Shown: positions 6,924-13,330 of the stretch, piece after piece
Layout of the letters: every line of letters starts with the position of its first letter
How positions within the stretch are numbered: the stretch's first letter is position 1
Source of the DNA: Halobacteriaceae archaeon Tc-Br11_E2g27
Lineage (GTDB): Archaea > Halobacteriota > Halobacteria > Halobacteriales > Haloarculaceae
DNA: 17,049 bases
NCBI GenBank assembly: GCA_001564135.1
Contig: LKNH01000022.1
Location: forward strand, 1 to 17,049
Direction: 5' to 3'
Made by a program: the position numbers and the translations under genes
Notes under the pieces: model-generated
Seen by the model: only the letters and a program-made list of their open reading frames with translations
Database searches by the model: none
What the model was told of the DNA's origin: nothing

Positions 6924-8200
6924 ACATTCCGTCTCTGTTCAACCTCTCGGATTCACGGACTGACTCAGCTGGAGGAGTTGCAGACTCTGAAGCACCGTCA
7001 GCACCGCGTGTCCGGACAGTCCCCTCTGCAATCACGCCAATTAGTCCACACGATATTGTAGCTGGTATCCATGGCCAGTACAGCAACTCTGGCCGAAAGG
7101 ATTTTCGAACACAGATTCTTCGTTACCTTGATGGTAACAGTGCAGCGACGTATACCTCGTTCCGACGGGCGCTTGCCGGCTGTTTACAGACTCTCCGGAC
7201 AGAATCAACCTCAAGCACTGTCCTTGTTCCCTCGTTTTGTAGCTCCGATTATCCGAAAGCGATTGATGGAACTGGACTTTCGCTTCGCAGATATGATGTG
7301 AATCCAGAGACGCTCGCAGCCGATATCGACTCGCTCCGTTCCCAGTCATTTGATGACGTCCTTGCGGTAATAACTGTCAATGTCTTGGGCTATACATCCG
7401 AGATGGAAACAATCGAAACACTGTGTGACGCACAAGACGTGTTCCTTGTTGAGGCCCTTGGATACGGAATTGGCGCTGAATACCGGGGAAGGCGGCTTGG
7501 GGCGTTCGGTGATTGTAGCGTCCTGAACTTCCAGCAGGGAAAACCACTCCCTATTGGCGGAGGAATGGTAGTTTCACAGCATCCAAAACTCACGTTTGAC
7601 GATGCTGGTCGACCCGCTATATCACCAAACATCGGTACACTGAGTGGTTATATGCTCTTTTCACATCCCGCGATGTATGGACTATACCGGAACGGCGGAG
7701 AAAAGATAGCAACCGTCGTGACTGGTACTGAACGGCCAAGCACCCACCCAGAATCGAAGGAGGCGGTGACGTACGCACCTCCATTTAAAACAATGTCTGA
7801 CTTCCAGGGGGCCGTTGGCTGTCGAGTCTTGCACCGACTCTCAGCCCACCGGTCGGAAAGAGCACAGACTGCGCAATGGTACACGGAACAGCTCGCTGAG
7901 CATGGTCTCGTTACATTGCTTTCACCGGTTGCAGACATGAATAACCATCCATACGTTCGATACCCGCTTCTTGTAGATTCTCAAGAGCGCCGGAAGCAAT
8001 TATATGACCGGCTGGCGGCCGCTGGTATCCAGAGCAGCATACTCTATGACTGGCCGCCAATTGATGCTGACAGATACCCAGGGGGAGCTATGTTACAGGA
8101 CCGGTTGTTGACGATTCCAACCCATCCATACGTCTCCGAAGCAGATCGCAGCCGGGTTGTGGAGTGTATTACTCAACTCGATAATGGTGTGACGGAGTAG
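6920..8200 (+). CDS. DegT/DnrJ/EryC1/StrS-like PLP protein (divergent)
   Basis: The protein has 426 residues and the fold-type I PLP layout of sugar aminotransferases. FCSSDYPKAI (about 106-115) lies in the cofactor-phosphate region. VEALGYGIGAEYRGRRLGAFGDC (two phrases, about 177-199) corresponds to the usual 'EDAAQAxGA...G..GD' block. LNFQQGKPLPIGGG (202-215) corresponds to 'SFxxxKxxxxGEGG', placing the Schiff-base lysine at Lys208. The Asp that normally contacts the PLP pyridine nitrogen (after Glu178) seems to be Ala179, and the Glu of GEGG is Gly, so activity may be altered. Typical members aminate keto sugars of surface glycans. The first about 45 residues are a low-complexity extension. 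The start is the ATG at 6920, overlapping the ATP-grasp stop; a TTG at 6908 is possible but less likely. Confidence 0.8.
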   Translation: MNIPSLFNLSDSRTDSAGGVADSEAPSAPRVRTVPSAITPISPHDIVAGIHGQYSNSGRKDFRTQILRYLDGNSAATYTSFRRALAGCLQTLRTESTSSTVLVPSFCSSDYPKAIDGTGLSLRRYDVNPETLAADIDSLRSQSFDDVLAVITVNVLGYTSEMETIETLCDAQDVFLVEALGYGIGAEYRGRRLGAFGDCSVLNFQQGKPLPIGGGMVVSQHPKLTFDDAGRPAISPNIGTLSGYMLFSHPAMYGLYRNGGEKIATVVTGTERPSTHPESKEAVTYAPPFKTMSDFQGAVGCRVLHRLSAHRSERAQTAQWYTEQLAEHGLVTLLSPVADMNNHPYVRYPLLVDSQERRKQLYDRLAAAGIQSSILYDWPPIDADRYPGGAMLQDRLLTIPTHPYVSEADRSRVVECITQLDNGVTE

Positions 8201-8212
8201 CTACATAATAAC
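8200..8212 (+). promoter_or_regulatory. TATA-like element upstream of the small acidic protein
   Basis: CTACATAATAAC begins at the stop codon of the DegT-like gene and lies about 35 bases before the ATG at 8244. That would give a leader of roughly ten bases. It suggests the small gene can be transcribed on its own as well as by read-through. Confidence 0.35.
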
Positions 8213-8243
8213 AAAAACAACCCACGTACCGGTATGTGTATCG

Positions 8244-8516
8244 ATGACACACAACGGCCTGAACACTGAGAGGGAACTGCTGACAGATGGTGGTCAATCC
8301 TGTTCGGTTGATGAGACACAAAAGAAAGCGCTTGAGCAGCTGTTCATCGAAGTCACTGGCACTGATATCGTGACGGAACCTCAGGATGCTGCACAGCAGA
8401 GTCGTAACGTCTCTGACCAGGAAGCAAGTACAGTGTCAGGGTATGTTGCTGAAGTAACTAAAAATGATGGCCTTGAAGAGACGCTTCCTGAACCCGATAG
8501 CGGTAGCTCACACTGA
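8244..8516 (+). CDS. Small acidic protein of unknown function
   Basis: I do not recognise this 90-residue protein. It is acidic and soluble, with no signal peptide, membrane segment or cysteine pair (a single Cys lies near residue 20). A short helix-like segment TQKKALEQLFIEVTG (about 25-39) resembles the start of a small helical domain. The C-terminal third is Asp/Glu/Ser-rich and probably unstructured. It follows the DegT-like gene by 43 bases on the same strand and precedes the acidic lipoprotein by 88 bases. It could be an accessory factor of the ATP-grasp/DegT-like pair, or a carrier or regulator, but nothing in the sequence proves this. Codon use and acidity match its neighbours, so I take it as real. 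Confidence 0.6.
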   Translation: MTHNGLNTERELLTDGGQSCSVDETQKKALEQLFIEVTGTDIVTEPQDAAQQSRNVSDQEASTVSGYVAEVTKNDGLEETLPEPDSGSSH

Positions 8517-8587
8517 TTTTCGCTCAGATTACTCTGCTAACCTTGGTCAACCATGCTGAATAAGCGCTGAATAGCAATACGACTCTC

Positions 8588-8593
8588 AGGTGA
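8588..8593 (+). promoter_or_regulatory. Shine-Dalgarno-like AGGTGA before the acidic lipoprotein
   Basis: AGGTGA matches the haloarchaeal anti-Shine-Dalgarno complement GGAGGTGA and ends 11 bases before the ATG at 8605. It overlaps the alternative GTG at 8590, which favours the ATG as the start. The spacing is somewhat long. Confidence 0.4.
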
Positions 8594-8604
8594 GGTATGT
8601 TCCG

Positions 8605-8979
8605 ATGAGACGACCAAAAAGACGAGAGTTCATAATGAGTACTGGCGCTCTGGCTCTTGCCGGAGCAATCGCAGGCTGTGGCGATGCAGACGATGAAGAG
8701 GATGATGAGGAGCCTATTGACGATGAGGAGCCGGAACCTGATGACGACCCGATGGATGATGATGAGGAAGAACAGGAGGAAGAAGAGGAGGAAGAAGAGG
8801 AAGATGATGACCCGATGGACGATGATGAGGAAGAAGAAGAAGAAGAGGAGGAAGAAGAGGAAGATGATGACCCGATGGATGATGATGAGGAAGAGGAGGA
8901 AGAAGAGGAAGATGATGACCCGATGGACGATGATGAGGAAGAAGAAGAGGAAGAAGAGGAAGACGACGAAGATATATAA
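8605..8979 (+). CDS. Tat lipoprotein composed of poly-acidic tandem repeats
   Basis: The protein has 124 residues. The N-terminus RRPKRREFI plus a hydrophobic Ala/Leu/Gly run and a lipobox ending at Cys25 (AGAIAGC) is a clear Tat lipoprotein signal. Everything after it (about 98 residues) is nearly all Asp and Glu, with the phrase DDDPMDDDEEE occurring four times, at codons starting 8740, 8803, 8863 and 8911. Unit lengths are 21, 20 and 16 codons, each a whole number of codons, as expected from in-frame slippage. Haloarchaeal lipoproteins often have a short acidic linker before a folded domain; here there is no folded domain. It may be an anionic surface tether, a cation-binding coat or a gene that lost its C-terminal domain. 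The long reading frames on the other strand (poly-Ser, and Ile/Phe-rich) are by-products of the repeat. Confidence 0.7.
   Translation: MRRPKRREFIMSTGALALAGAIAGCGDADDEEDDEEPIDDEEPEPDDDPMDDDEEEQEEEEEEEEEDDDPMDDDEEEEEEEEEEEEDDDPMDDDEEEEEEEEDDDPMDDDEEEEEEEEEDDEDI
8740..8976 (+). repeat. In-frame GAN-rich tandem repeat
   Basis: Purine-rich repeat units begin GATGAYGACCCGATGGAY and continue with GAGGAAGAA-type triplets. They start at 8740, 8803, 8863 and 8911, with spacings of 63, 60 and 48 bases. The variation is in the number of Glu codons. The plus strand is almost pure purine over most of it, so it could form triplex or other non-B structures. Confidence 0.85.
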
Positions 8980-9030
8980 TTGATTAACGGCCTCGCCCCG
9001 TCCGACATCCACTTTTTATAATCACATAGT

Positions 9031-9265
9031 CCGAGGGAACCATCTCTCGGAGTGAACTACCCCTGCCTACCCGCCGCCGTTGGCGGCTCCTTGAGGCAGG
9101 GTCTTCCTGCTTCCACGGCGTTGTCAGACTGCGTCTGACAGCCCATCAGAATCTTCCGATTCTGAGGACGTACATTCGGAGTGACCCACTCATAGTTCCG
9201 AAAGTCTGCGAGAAAGAATGTTCCACGCTGAAACCAAACGAGTGAGGCAGTTGGTTAGCTACACA
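9031..9265 (-). pseudogene. tnpB: Decayed tnpB 3' end with IS200/IS605-type right end
   Basis: Read on the minus strand, a frame around 9260-9210 gives LTRLVSAWNILSRRLSEL, which matches the conserved N-x-AWNI region near the RuvC-III site of haloarchaeal TnpB. It is cut by a stop and resumes as VGHSECTSSESEDSDGLSDA. A one-base frame change then gives DNAVEAGRPCLKEPPTAAGR and a stop near 9056. The phrase 'EAG-P-LKE' is a familiar C-terminus of IS1341-type TnpB in haloarchaea. Beyond the stop is a short hairpin, CCGAGGG (9031-9037) with CTCTCGG (9044-9050), as at IS605 right ends. The 5' two-thirds of tnpB and any tnpA are missing. The reading frame is dead but the hairpins in it are perfect. 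Family memory, not alignment, supports the identity. Confidence 0.65.
9061..9165 (-). ncRNA. Hairpin cluster resembling a TnpB omega-RNA scaffold
   Basis: Four perfect stems lie within 105 bases. An outer CCCTGCCT/AGGCAGGG stem (9061-9068 with 9094-9101) encloses GCCGCC-GTT-GGCGGC (9073-9087). Next is TGTCAGAC-TGC-GTCTGACA (9122-9140), then TCAGAATC-TTCC-GATTCTGA (9146-9165). In known IS200/IS605 elements the guide (omega) RNA is made from this part of tnpB and ends with a guide taken from the flanking sequence. Transcription here is inferred, not seen. The alternative is that these are only palindromes used by the transposase. Confidence 0.4.
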
Positions 9266-9410
9266 CTCTCAGGAGCGTGTCGTCTATTCAACGATGTGCT
9301 ATCGGATTCTCCCCCGGATATAACTTGGTAACAGTACAATCACCGCCCTTTCTATCACTATTCTCGAGGATAATTTCACCACCCCCTTGGCGTGGATACT
9401 GAGATACCAG

Positions 9411-9421
9411 AGAACAATTAA
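9411..9421 (+). promoter_or_regulatory. TATA-like element for the flavin oxidoreductase
   Basis: GAACAATTAAG is centred about 27 bases before the in-frame GTG at 9444, the spacing expected for a leaderless archaeal transcript. It is used here to choose that start. Evidence is position only. Confidence 0.35.
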
Positions 9422-9443
9422 GGATTCGCACAAAGTTGTAGCT

Positions 9444-10355
9444 GTGAGAAACGGGAAGCAAAATTCGGGGTACCAACGGTTATTTGGCGGCGACGAGCTC
9501 ACCATCGGACTTGGGTTTCCATTGACCGATAGTCGTGAATCACAACCACCAATCTCAAGAGAGTTGGAACTAGCATCGTATGCAGAATCAGTCGGATTTG
9601 ATGGCCTCTGGGCGCGTGATGTACCTCTTTATTGGCCACGCTTTGGTGATGCCGGTCAGACGTTCGATACGTGGCCGTGGCTCTCCCATGTCGCTGCAGA
9701 GACCGACCATATTGCTCTCGGGACAGCAAGCGTAGTATTGCCGCTTCGCCATCCGCTTCATGTTGCAAAGAGTGCAGCAACTGTTGACCAACTCTCAAAT
9801 GGGCGGCTTGTCATGGGCATCGCGACGGGTGACAGAGACCCCGAATTCCCTGCTTTTGATATCAACGCGACAGACCGTGGCGAATACTTTCGAGAAGCAG
9901 TTTCGCTCTTGCGAACGGTCTGGGCGGAGGAGTTTCCCACTGCTTCTGGCTATTGGGGAGAACTATCGGGTGAGCTCGCTGTTGTCCCGTCACCAACCAG
10001 TGGGACCATCCCTCTCATCCCAACTGGACACTCTCGCCAAACGGTCTCATGGATAGGCGACCACGGGGATGGATGGCTCTTTTATCACCTTCCACGCTCG
10101 ACGCTTCAAACCTATCTTCGTGACTGGCGTAGACACGGAGGGGAGAAACCATACGTGATGGTTGTCCGCGTCGACCTTGCTTCGGACCCCACCGCAGAAC
10201 CAGAACCCATTCACCAGGGCTATCATGCTGGTATCGAGTGGTTCAGGGAATATTTTGCAGAGCTAGATACACTCGGTGTTGACCACGTTATTCTTGGTGT
10301 TTCGGGTAACAACCCGCGCGAGTCTCTCGAAGAACTGGCAGCGGCGCTCCTGTAA
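9444..10355 (+). CDS. Luciferase-like (LLM) flavin-dependent oxidoreductase
   Basis: The protein has about 303 residues and a bacterial-luciferase TIM-barrel fold. IGLGFPLTDS (about 21-30) is the first strand. ELASYAESVGFDGLWARDVP (41-60) is the usual first helix and second strand. IALGTASVVLPLRHPLHVAKSAATVDQLSNGR (two phrases, 90-121) followed by MGIATGDRDPEF is the strongest family signature. Members use reduced flavin (FMN or F420) to oxidise diverse substrates. The substrate here is unknown. In haloarchaea F420-dependent members are frequent. The start is uncertain: the open frame reaches back to a TTG at 9387, but GTG 9444 fits both a TATA-like box and the family N-terminus. The insertion of the upstream mobile element may have replaced the original promoter. 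The AlkP-fold gene follows after 38 bases. Confidence 0.8.
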   Translation: MRNGKQNSGYQRLFGGDELTIGLGFPLTDSRESQPPISRELELASYAESVGFDGLWARDVPLYWPRFGDAGQTFDTWPWLSHVAAETDHIALGTASVVLPLRHPLHVAKSAATVDQLSNGRLVMGIATGDRDPEFPAFDINATDRGEYFREAVSLLRTVWAEEFPTASGYWGELSGELAVVPSPTSGTIPLIPTGHSRQTVSWIGDHGDGWLFYHLPRSTLQTYLRDWRRHGGEKPYVMVVRVDLASDPTAEPEPIHQGYHAGIEWFREYFAELDTLGVDHVILGVSGNNPRESLEELAAALL

Positions 10356-10393
10356 TCTGTCTGTTAAGGTGAACATACTTACTGTCGTGGTGT

Positions 10394-11386
10394 ATGAGTG
10401 TCAGAGTCATGCGCGCAGGAATCCGGGCCTGGGCAGAAGATGTCCGGGAAACAATGGCAGATGACTGGAAACATGGGCTTATGCTCGGCGGCTATTACGC
10501 ATACGTCGGTGCAAATTTAACGCTTACCTCCCGCCGTCCGGTCGGAACCCATCCATATGAACAGGACTGGGATGCACTCATCATCCTTGATGCGTGTCGA
10601 GTTGATGCGCTACAGGAGCTTCAAGATGAGTTCTCCTTTATCAACAGTGTTGATTCAGTAACCTCTGTAGGGAGTACGTCAGGTGAGTGGATGGCACACA
10701 CGTTTGATAGAGCATATCGAGAGGAGATTGCTCAAACAGCGATGGTTACCGCAAACGTTCACTCGGAAACAGTGCTTCGTGATCGGGTTGTTCCACCCCA
10801 GTACGTTGCTGCACCGTTCACTTGGCCCGCGTGGAATCCTGTAGAACCTGATTCGCTTGGCCTGCTTGATGAAGTCTGGCGGTACGAGTGGGATGACGAA
10901 CTGGGAACGGTTCCCCCACGCGCGATTACGGACCAGGCAATTACCGCAGGACGGATGGGTGAGTATGACCGGATGGTCGTTCATTATCTCCAACCTCACG
11001 CACCGTATTTGGCTGCAAATCCAGACGGGACCGTCACCACGACGTACGAAGAACCGCTGAAATCTCTCCGAAAAGGCAATATCTCTCGACCTGAAGCCTG
11101 GGATGCCTATCTCGAAACCCTCCGATTGGTCCTTTCCGATGTGGAATTGCTCATTGATAATATGGATGCCGAGAGAGTCGTTCTAACCGCTGACCATGGC
11201 GAAGCATTTGGAGAAGTTGGTTTTTACGAACACCCAGTGTGCTGTCCACACCCGGTCGTGAAAAAAGTCCCATGGGTTGAACTGACCGCAACTGACTCGG
11301 AGACCTACGAGCCAGCGATAAAGGACGTAAATCCTCCGGAACAGTCTGATATTACAGGTCAACTTGAAGCGCTTGGATACGTCTGA
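10394..11386 (+). CDS. Sulfatase/alkaline-phosphatase-fold protein
   Basis: The protein has 330 residues and no signal peptide. Motifs of the alkaline-phosphatase superfamily are visible. ALIILDACRVDAL (61-73) provides the first metal-binding Asp (Asp66). SVGSTSGEW (91-99) supplies a Ser/Thr nucleophile candidate at 94-96. HYLQPHAPY (197-205) carries a metal His. LTADHGEAFGE (264-274) carries the Asp-His pair. FYEHP (278-281) adds a further His. The Cys-x-Pro-x-Arg of formylglycine-type sulfatases is absent, so an arylsulfatase activity is unlikely; a phosphodiesterase or phospho-sugar transferase-type role fits better. Such genes are common in haloarchaeal surface-glycan loci. It follows the LLM gene on the same strand and is convergent with the UspA gene with only nine bases between stops. 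An alternative ATG at 10409 exists. Confidence 0.8.
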   Translation: MSVRVMRAGIRAWAEDVRETMADDWKHGLMLGGYYAYVGANLTLTSRRPVGTHPYEQDWDALIILDACRVDALQELQDEFSFINSVDSVTSVGSTSGEWMAHTFDRAYREEIAQTAMVTANVHSETVLRDRVVPPQYVAAPFTWPAWNPVEPDSLGLLDEVWRYEWDDELGTVPPRAITDQAITAGRMGEYDRMVVHYLQPHAPYLAANPDGTVTTTYEEPLKSLRKGNISRPEAWDAYLETLRLVLSDVELLIDNMDAERVVLTADHGEAFGEVGFYEHPVCCPHPVVKKVPWVELTATDSETYEPAIKDVNPPEQSDITGQLEALGYV

Positions 11387-11395
11387 ACTTCTCTG

Positions 11396-11824
11396 TTACC
11401 GAACGACAATGACGGGTGTTGGAGCGCGCTTTACCACTGTTTCTGCGATATTTCCAATCAGGAACCGGCGTGTGGCACGGCCCCGGTCTGCCCCATGTGC
11501 GCCCAGAACGATTGCGTCGTAGTTTTTAGCTCGTTTCAGAATGTTTCTCGCGGGATGGCCGATTCCAACAACCGTAGAAATTTCCCTGTCTCTTTGTTCT
11601 GCGACACTGTGTGCTTGCGTGAACACATCTTCAGCGTAGTTTTCAGCCGCAGTTTCGAGTTCGTCTTCAAGCGCCAGTGCAGTTGCTTCACCCATCATCA
11701 TTGACGGGACACCAACGACGTGAAGAACCGTGATATCGGCCGTGGGAAATGTCTCAAACGCGTACTCCAGTGCATGCACGGCGTGTGTGGAATCATCCAT
11801 CGGCACCAGAACGCTCTCGGTCAT
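11396..11824 (-). CDS. UspA-family universal stress protein
   Basis: The protein has 142 residues with the classic UspA layout. The N-terminal strand SVLVPMDDSTHAVHALEYAF has the acidic nucleotide-contact residue Asp10. A central strand holds ITVLHVV, and the C-terminal block is VLGAHGADRGRATRRFLIGN followed by IAETVVKRAPTPVIVV. ATP-binding members usually show G-x2-G-x9-G-(S/T). Here the spacing between the second and third glycines is 12 and the last position is Asn, so nucleotide binding may be altered. UspA proteins buffer stress or tune partner proteins. The gene lies 105 bases downstream of the PiT permease on the same strand, a pairing of permease and Usp that is frequent in haloarchaea. 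It may be co-transcribed, though a TATA-like ATACATAAC about 30 bases upstream suggests its own promoter. Confidence 0.88.
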   Translation of the reverse strand: MTESVLVPMDDSTHAVHALEYAFETFPTADITVLHVVGVPSMMMGEATALALEDELETAAENYAEDVFTQAHSVAEQRDREISTVVGIGHPARNILKRAKNYDAIVLGAHGADRGRATRRFLIGNIAETVVKRAPTPVIVVR

Positions 11825-11929
11825 ATGTAGATTCAGGCCAACTATCAGTTATGTATCTATGCAATCCTGTCGCAATCCCAGAAACGCATTATTCAATTGG
11901 CAATTTTTGATGGATGGTGTGTGACACTA

Positions 11930-13108
11930 TCAGGCAACTCCTGGAAAGGCCAAGAAAAATGCATACGCGAGTCCTGTCGACAGCGAGGGACCGATAATCC
12001 ACATTGAAAGATATTTGATTACTGCGCGTGGATTGAACAGGTCACCTGCATCCATAACCTCTTCAGGCTCTTGTTCGCCGATAGGTGCAGCGGATTTCCC
12101 ATCCATCTCCCCCGCAGTAATCGCGCCCGTAACGATTTCGTTCTCATTCCCAGAGCGTTTGACTGCATTTTTGAAGGTGACCGGACGTGTTGCTCTCCCC
12201 CAGCCAATTCCGACGATCGTCATCACCGTTCCCATGACGAGACTGATTGGAATCCCAATGTATGAGAGAAAGGTCGTAATGGTTGAGGCGATGACCATCA
12301 CAAACAGTGCGGCAAGAAGTGGGATATCACTGAGCTCTCCACCGACGGAATCCATCGTTCGTCGAGCAATCGTAAATCCCCCCAGACTGATTGCAAGTGT
12401 GGCAAGAACGATGACAACATCATCTGGCAATTCGCTTTCGCCGCCAACGAGTGGGGCGGCTGCATTCGGCACGTTACTTGCACCCGCACTAAACGCCATA
12501 TAACAGGCAATAGCCACGACAACTGTGGTACTTAGTAGTTCACTGCTGGTTGTATTGGGTCCGTACGCAAGCTTTGGGATGGTTCCCTCGTTGCGCAACT
12601 CCACTAATGGCCCAGCTGATTTTTCGAGAGTAACACGTTGATTGACCACTGGATACACATACCGCCCAATAATCCCTCCAATCCAAAAACCGATAACCGG
12701 AGTGACTACCCACCAAACCATAATCTCTGCTATCACTTCGTAATTAAGCGAGTTTGTCGCAAGGCCAAGCCCTGCAATTGCTCCGACAGTCGTCATTGAC
12801 GTTGGAACTGGAACGGCGAATATATTCGCAATAAAAATCCCTCCACCAATGAAAAAAAGAACCGCAACACCAGCGGGGAGCGACAATTCTATCGTGATAA
12901 TATCCTTTGACAATGTATCCATCACGTTTCTCCCGACTGTCCAGCCACCTAAAAAGACGAAAACAGTCATAAGCGCTGCTGCAGTTGTTTTTTTGACGAC
13001 TCCCGCCCCGACTGGTGGGCCCCATGCAATGCCTGTGGATGACCCACCGATATTGAACCCAACAAAGAGAGAGGCAACAATACCGACGAGAAGCACTGCT
13101 TCAACCAT
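11930..13108 (-). CDS. PiT-family inorganic phosphate permease
   Basis: The protein has 392 residues and about ten hydrophobic membrane segments, arranged as two homologous halves around a polar loop (about 150-190) and a second loop (about 310-355). The two inverted repeats of the family are visible. The first is GFNIGGSSTGIAWGP near residue 18, where classical PiT proteins have 'GxNDxxNxxG'. The second is FSAGASNVPNAAAPLVG near residue 205. Members move phosphate into the cell by coupling to Na+ or H+. The first motif lacks the usual Asn-Asp, so the ion or the substrate may differ. The open frame begins at a GTG at 13111, but the adjacent ATG at 13108 is preferred; a TATA-like TTATTCAAG lies about 22-28 bases before it. 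It is followed by the UspA gene and is divergent from the large beta-helix gene. Confidence 0.85.
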   Translation of the reverse strand: MVEAVLLVGIVASLFVGFNIGGSSTGIAWGPPVGAGVVKKTTAAALMTVFVFLGGWTVGRNVMDTLSKDIITIELSLPAGVAVLFFIGGGIFIANIFAVPVPTSMTTVGAIAGLGLATNSLNYEVIAEIMVWWVVTPVIGFWIGGIIGRYVYPVVNQRVTLEKSAGPLVELRNEGTIPKLAYGPNTTSSELLSTTVVVAIACYMAFSAGASNVPNAAAPLVGGESELPDDVVIVLATLAISLGGFTIARRTMDSVGGELSDIPLLAALFVMVIASTITTFLSYIGIPISLVMGTVMTIVGIGWGRATRPVTFKNAVKRSGNENEIVTGAITAGEMDGKSAAPIGEQEPEEVMDAGDLFNPRAVIKYLSMWIIGPSLSTGLAYAFFLAFPGVA

Positions 13109-13330
13109 CACTTGTAGCTATTCTTGAATAAGTGAAATACCCCGGTGGAGGTTATACCGGTCGTCGCAACAATTGGTAGTTCGCAAGCGGGAGGGTTGTG
13201 ACGAATCTATCATAGCTTCCGGCGATGGGTATAGAGATAACACTGTTCGAAACAATTACTGTCCACTGCTTGGGGACGCGCGGCGGAACGCGTAGCCAAT
13301 TAAACAATTCTACTCACTCCTGAAATCAGC

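Larger units (their letters stand above)
8980..9443. other. Intergenic stretch with a mobile-element remnant
   Basis: About 460 bases lie between the acidic lipoprotein and the flavin oxidoreductase. Positions 9031-9265 are the decayed 3' end of an IS605-type tnpB (listed separately). Positions 9266-9443 contain no gene that I can support; a TATA-like box lies near 9411-9421. Confidence 0.6.

Noticed and set aside
8740..8976. Regularly spaced repeat that could be mistaken for a CRISPR array.
   Set aside because: The units are in-frame coding triplets of varying length with no unique spacers of constant size.
8657..8983. Lys/Arg/Met-rich frame (108 codons) on plus over the acidic repeat.
   Set aside because: A shifted frame of the same triplet repeat; very basic composition is foreign to this acidic proteome.
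8586..9008. Long poly-serine reading frame on the minus strand (140 codons) and an overlapping Ile/Phe-rich one (8524-9012).
   Set aside because: Both are mirror images of the Asp/Glu codon repeat of the lipoprotein. The plus-strand frame has a complete Tat lipoprotein signal, the others have no plausible domain or promoter.
9061..9101. Reading the CCCTGCCT/AGGCAGGG hairpin as a plain transcription terminator of the acidic lipoprotein gene.
   Set aside because: It falls inside sequence that translates on the minus strand as the tnpB C-terminus and belongs to a larger set of stems; archaeal termination relies mainly on T runs, and none follows it.
9110..9170. A possible tRNA-like cloverleaf.
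   Set aside because: The stems are tandem hairpins without an acceptor stem, T-loop sequence or CCA-adjacent pairing.
10394..11386. Labelling the gene as an arylsulfatase.
   Set aside because: The Cys/Ser-x-Pro-x-Arg activation motif is not present; only the wider alkaline-phosphatase fold is supported.
12015..12503. 162-codon plus-strand frame opposite the phosphate permease.
   Set aside because: It is the shadow of the permease's membrane segments; no signal, start context or family match.
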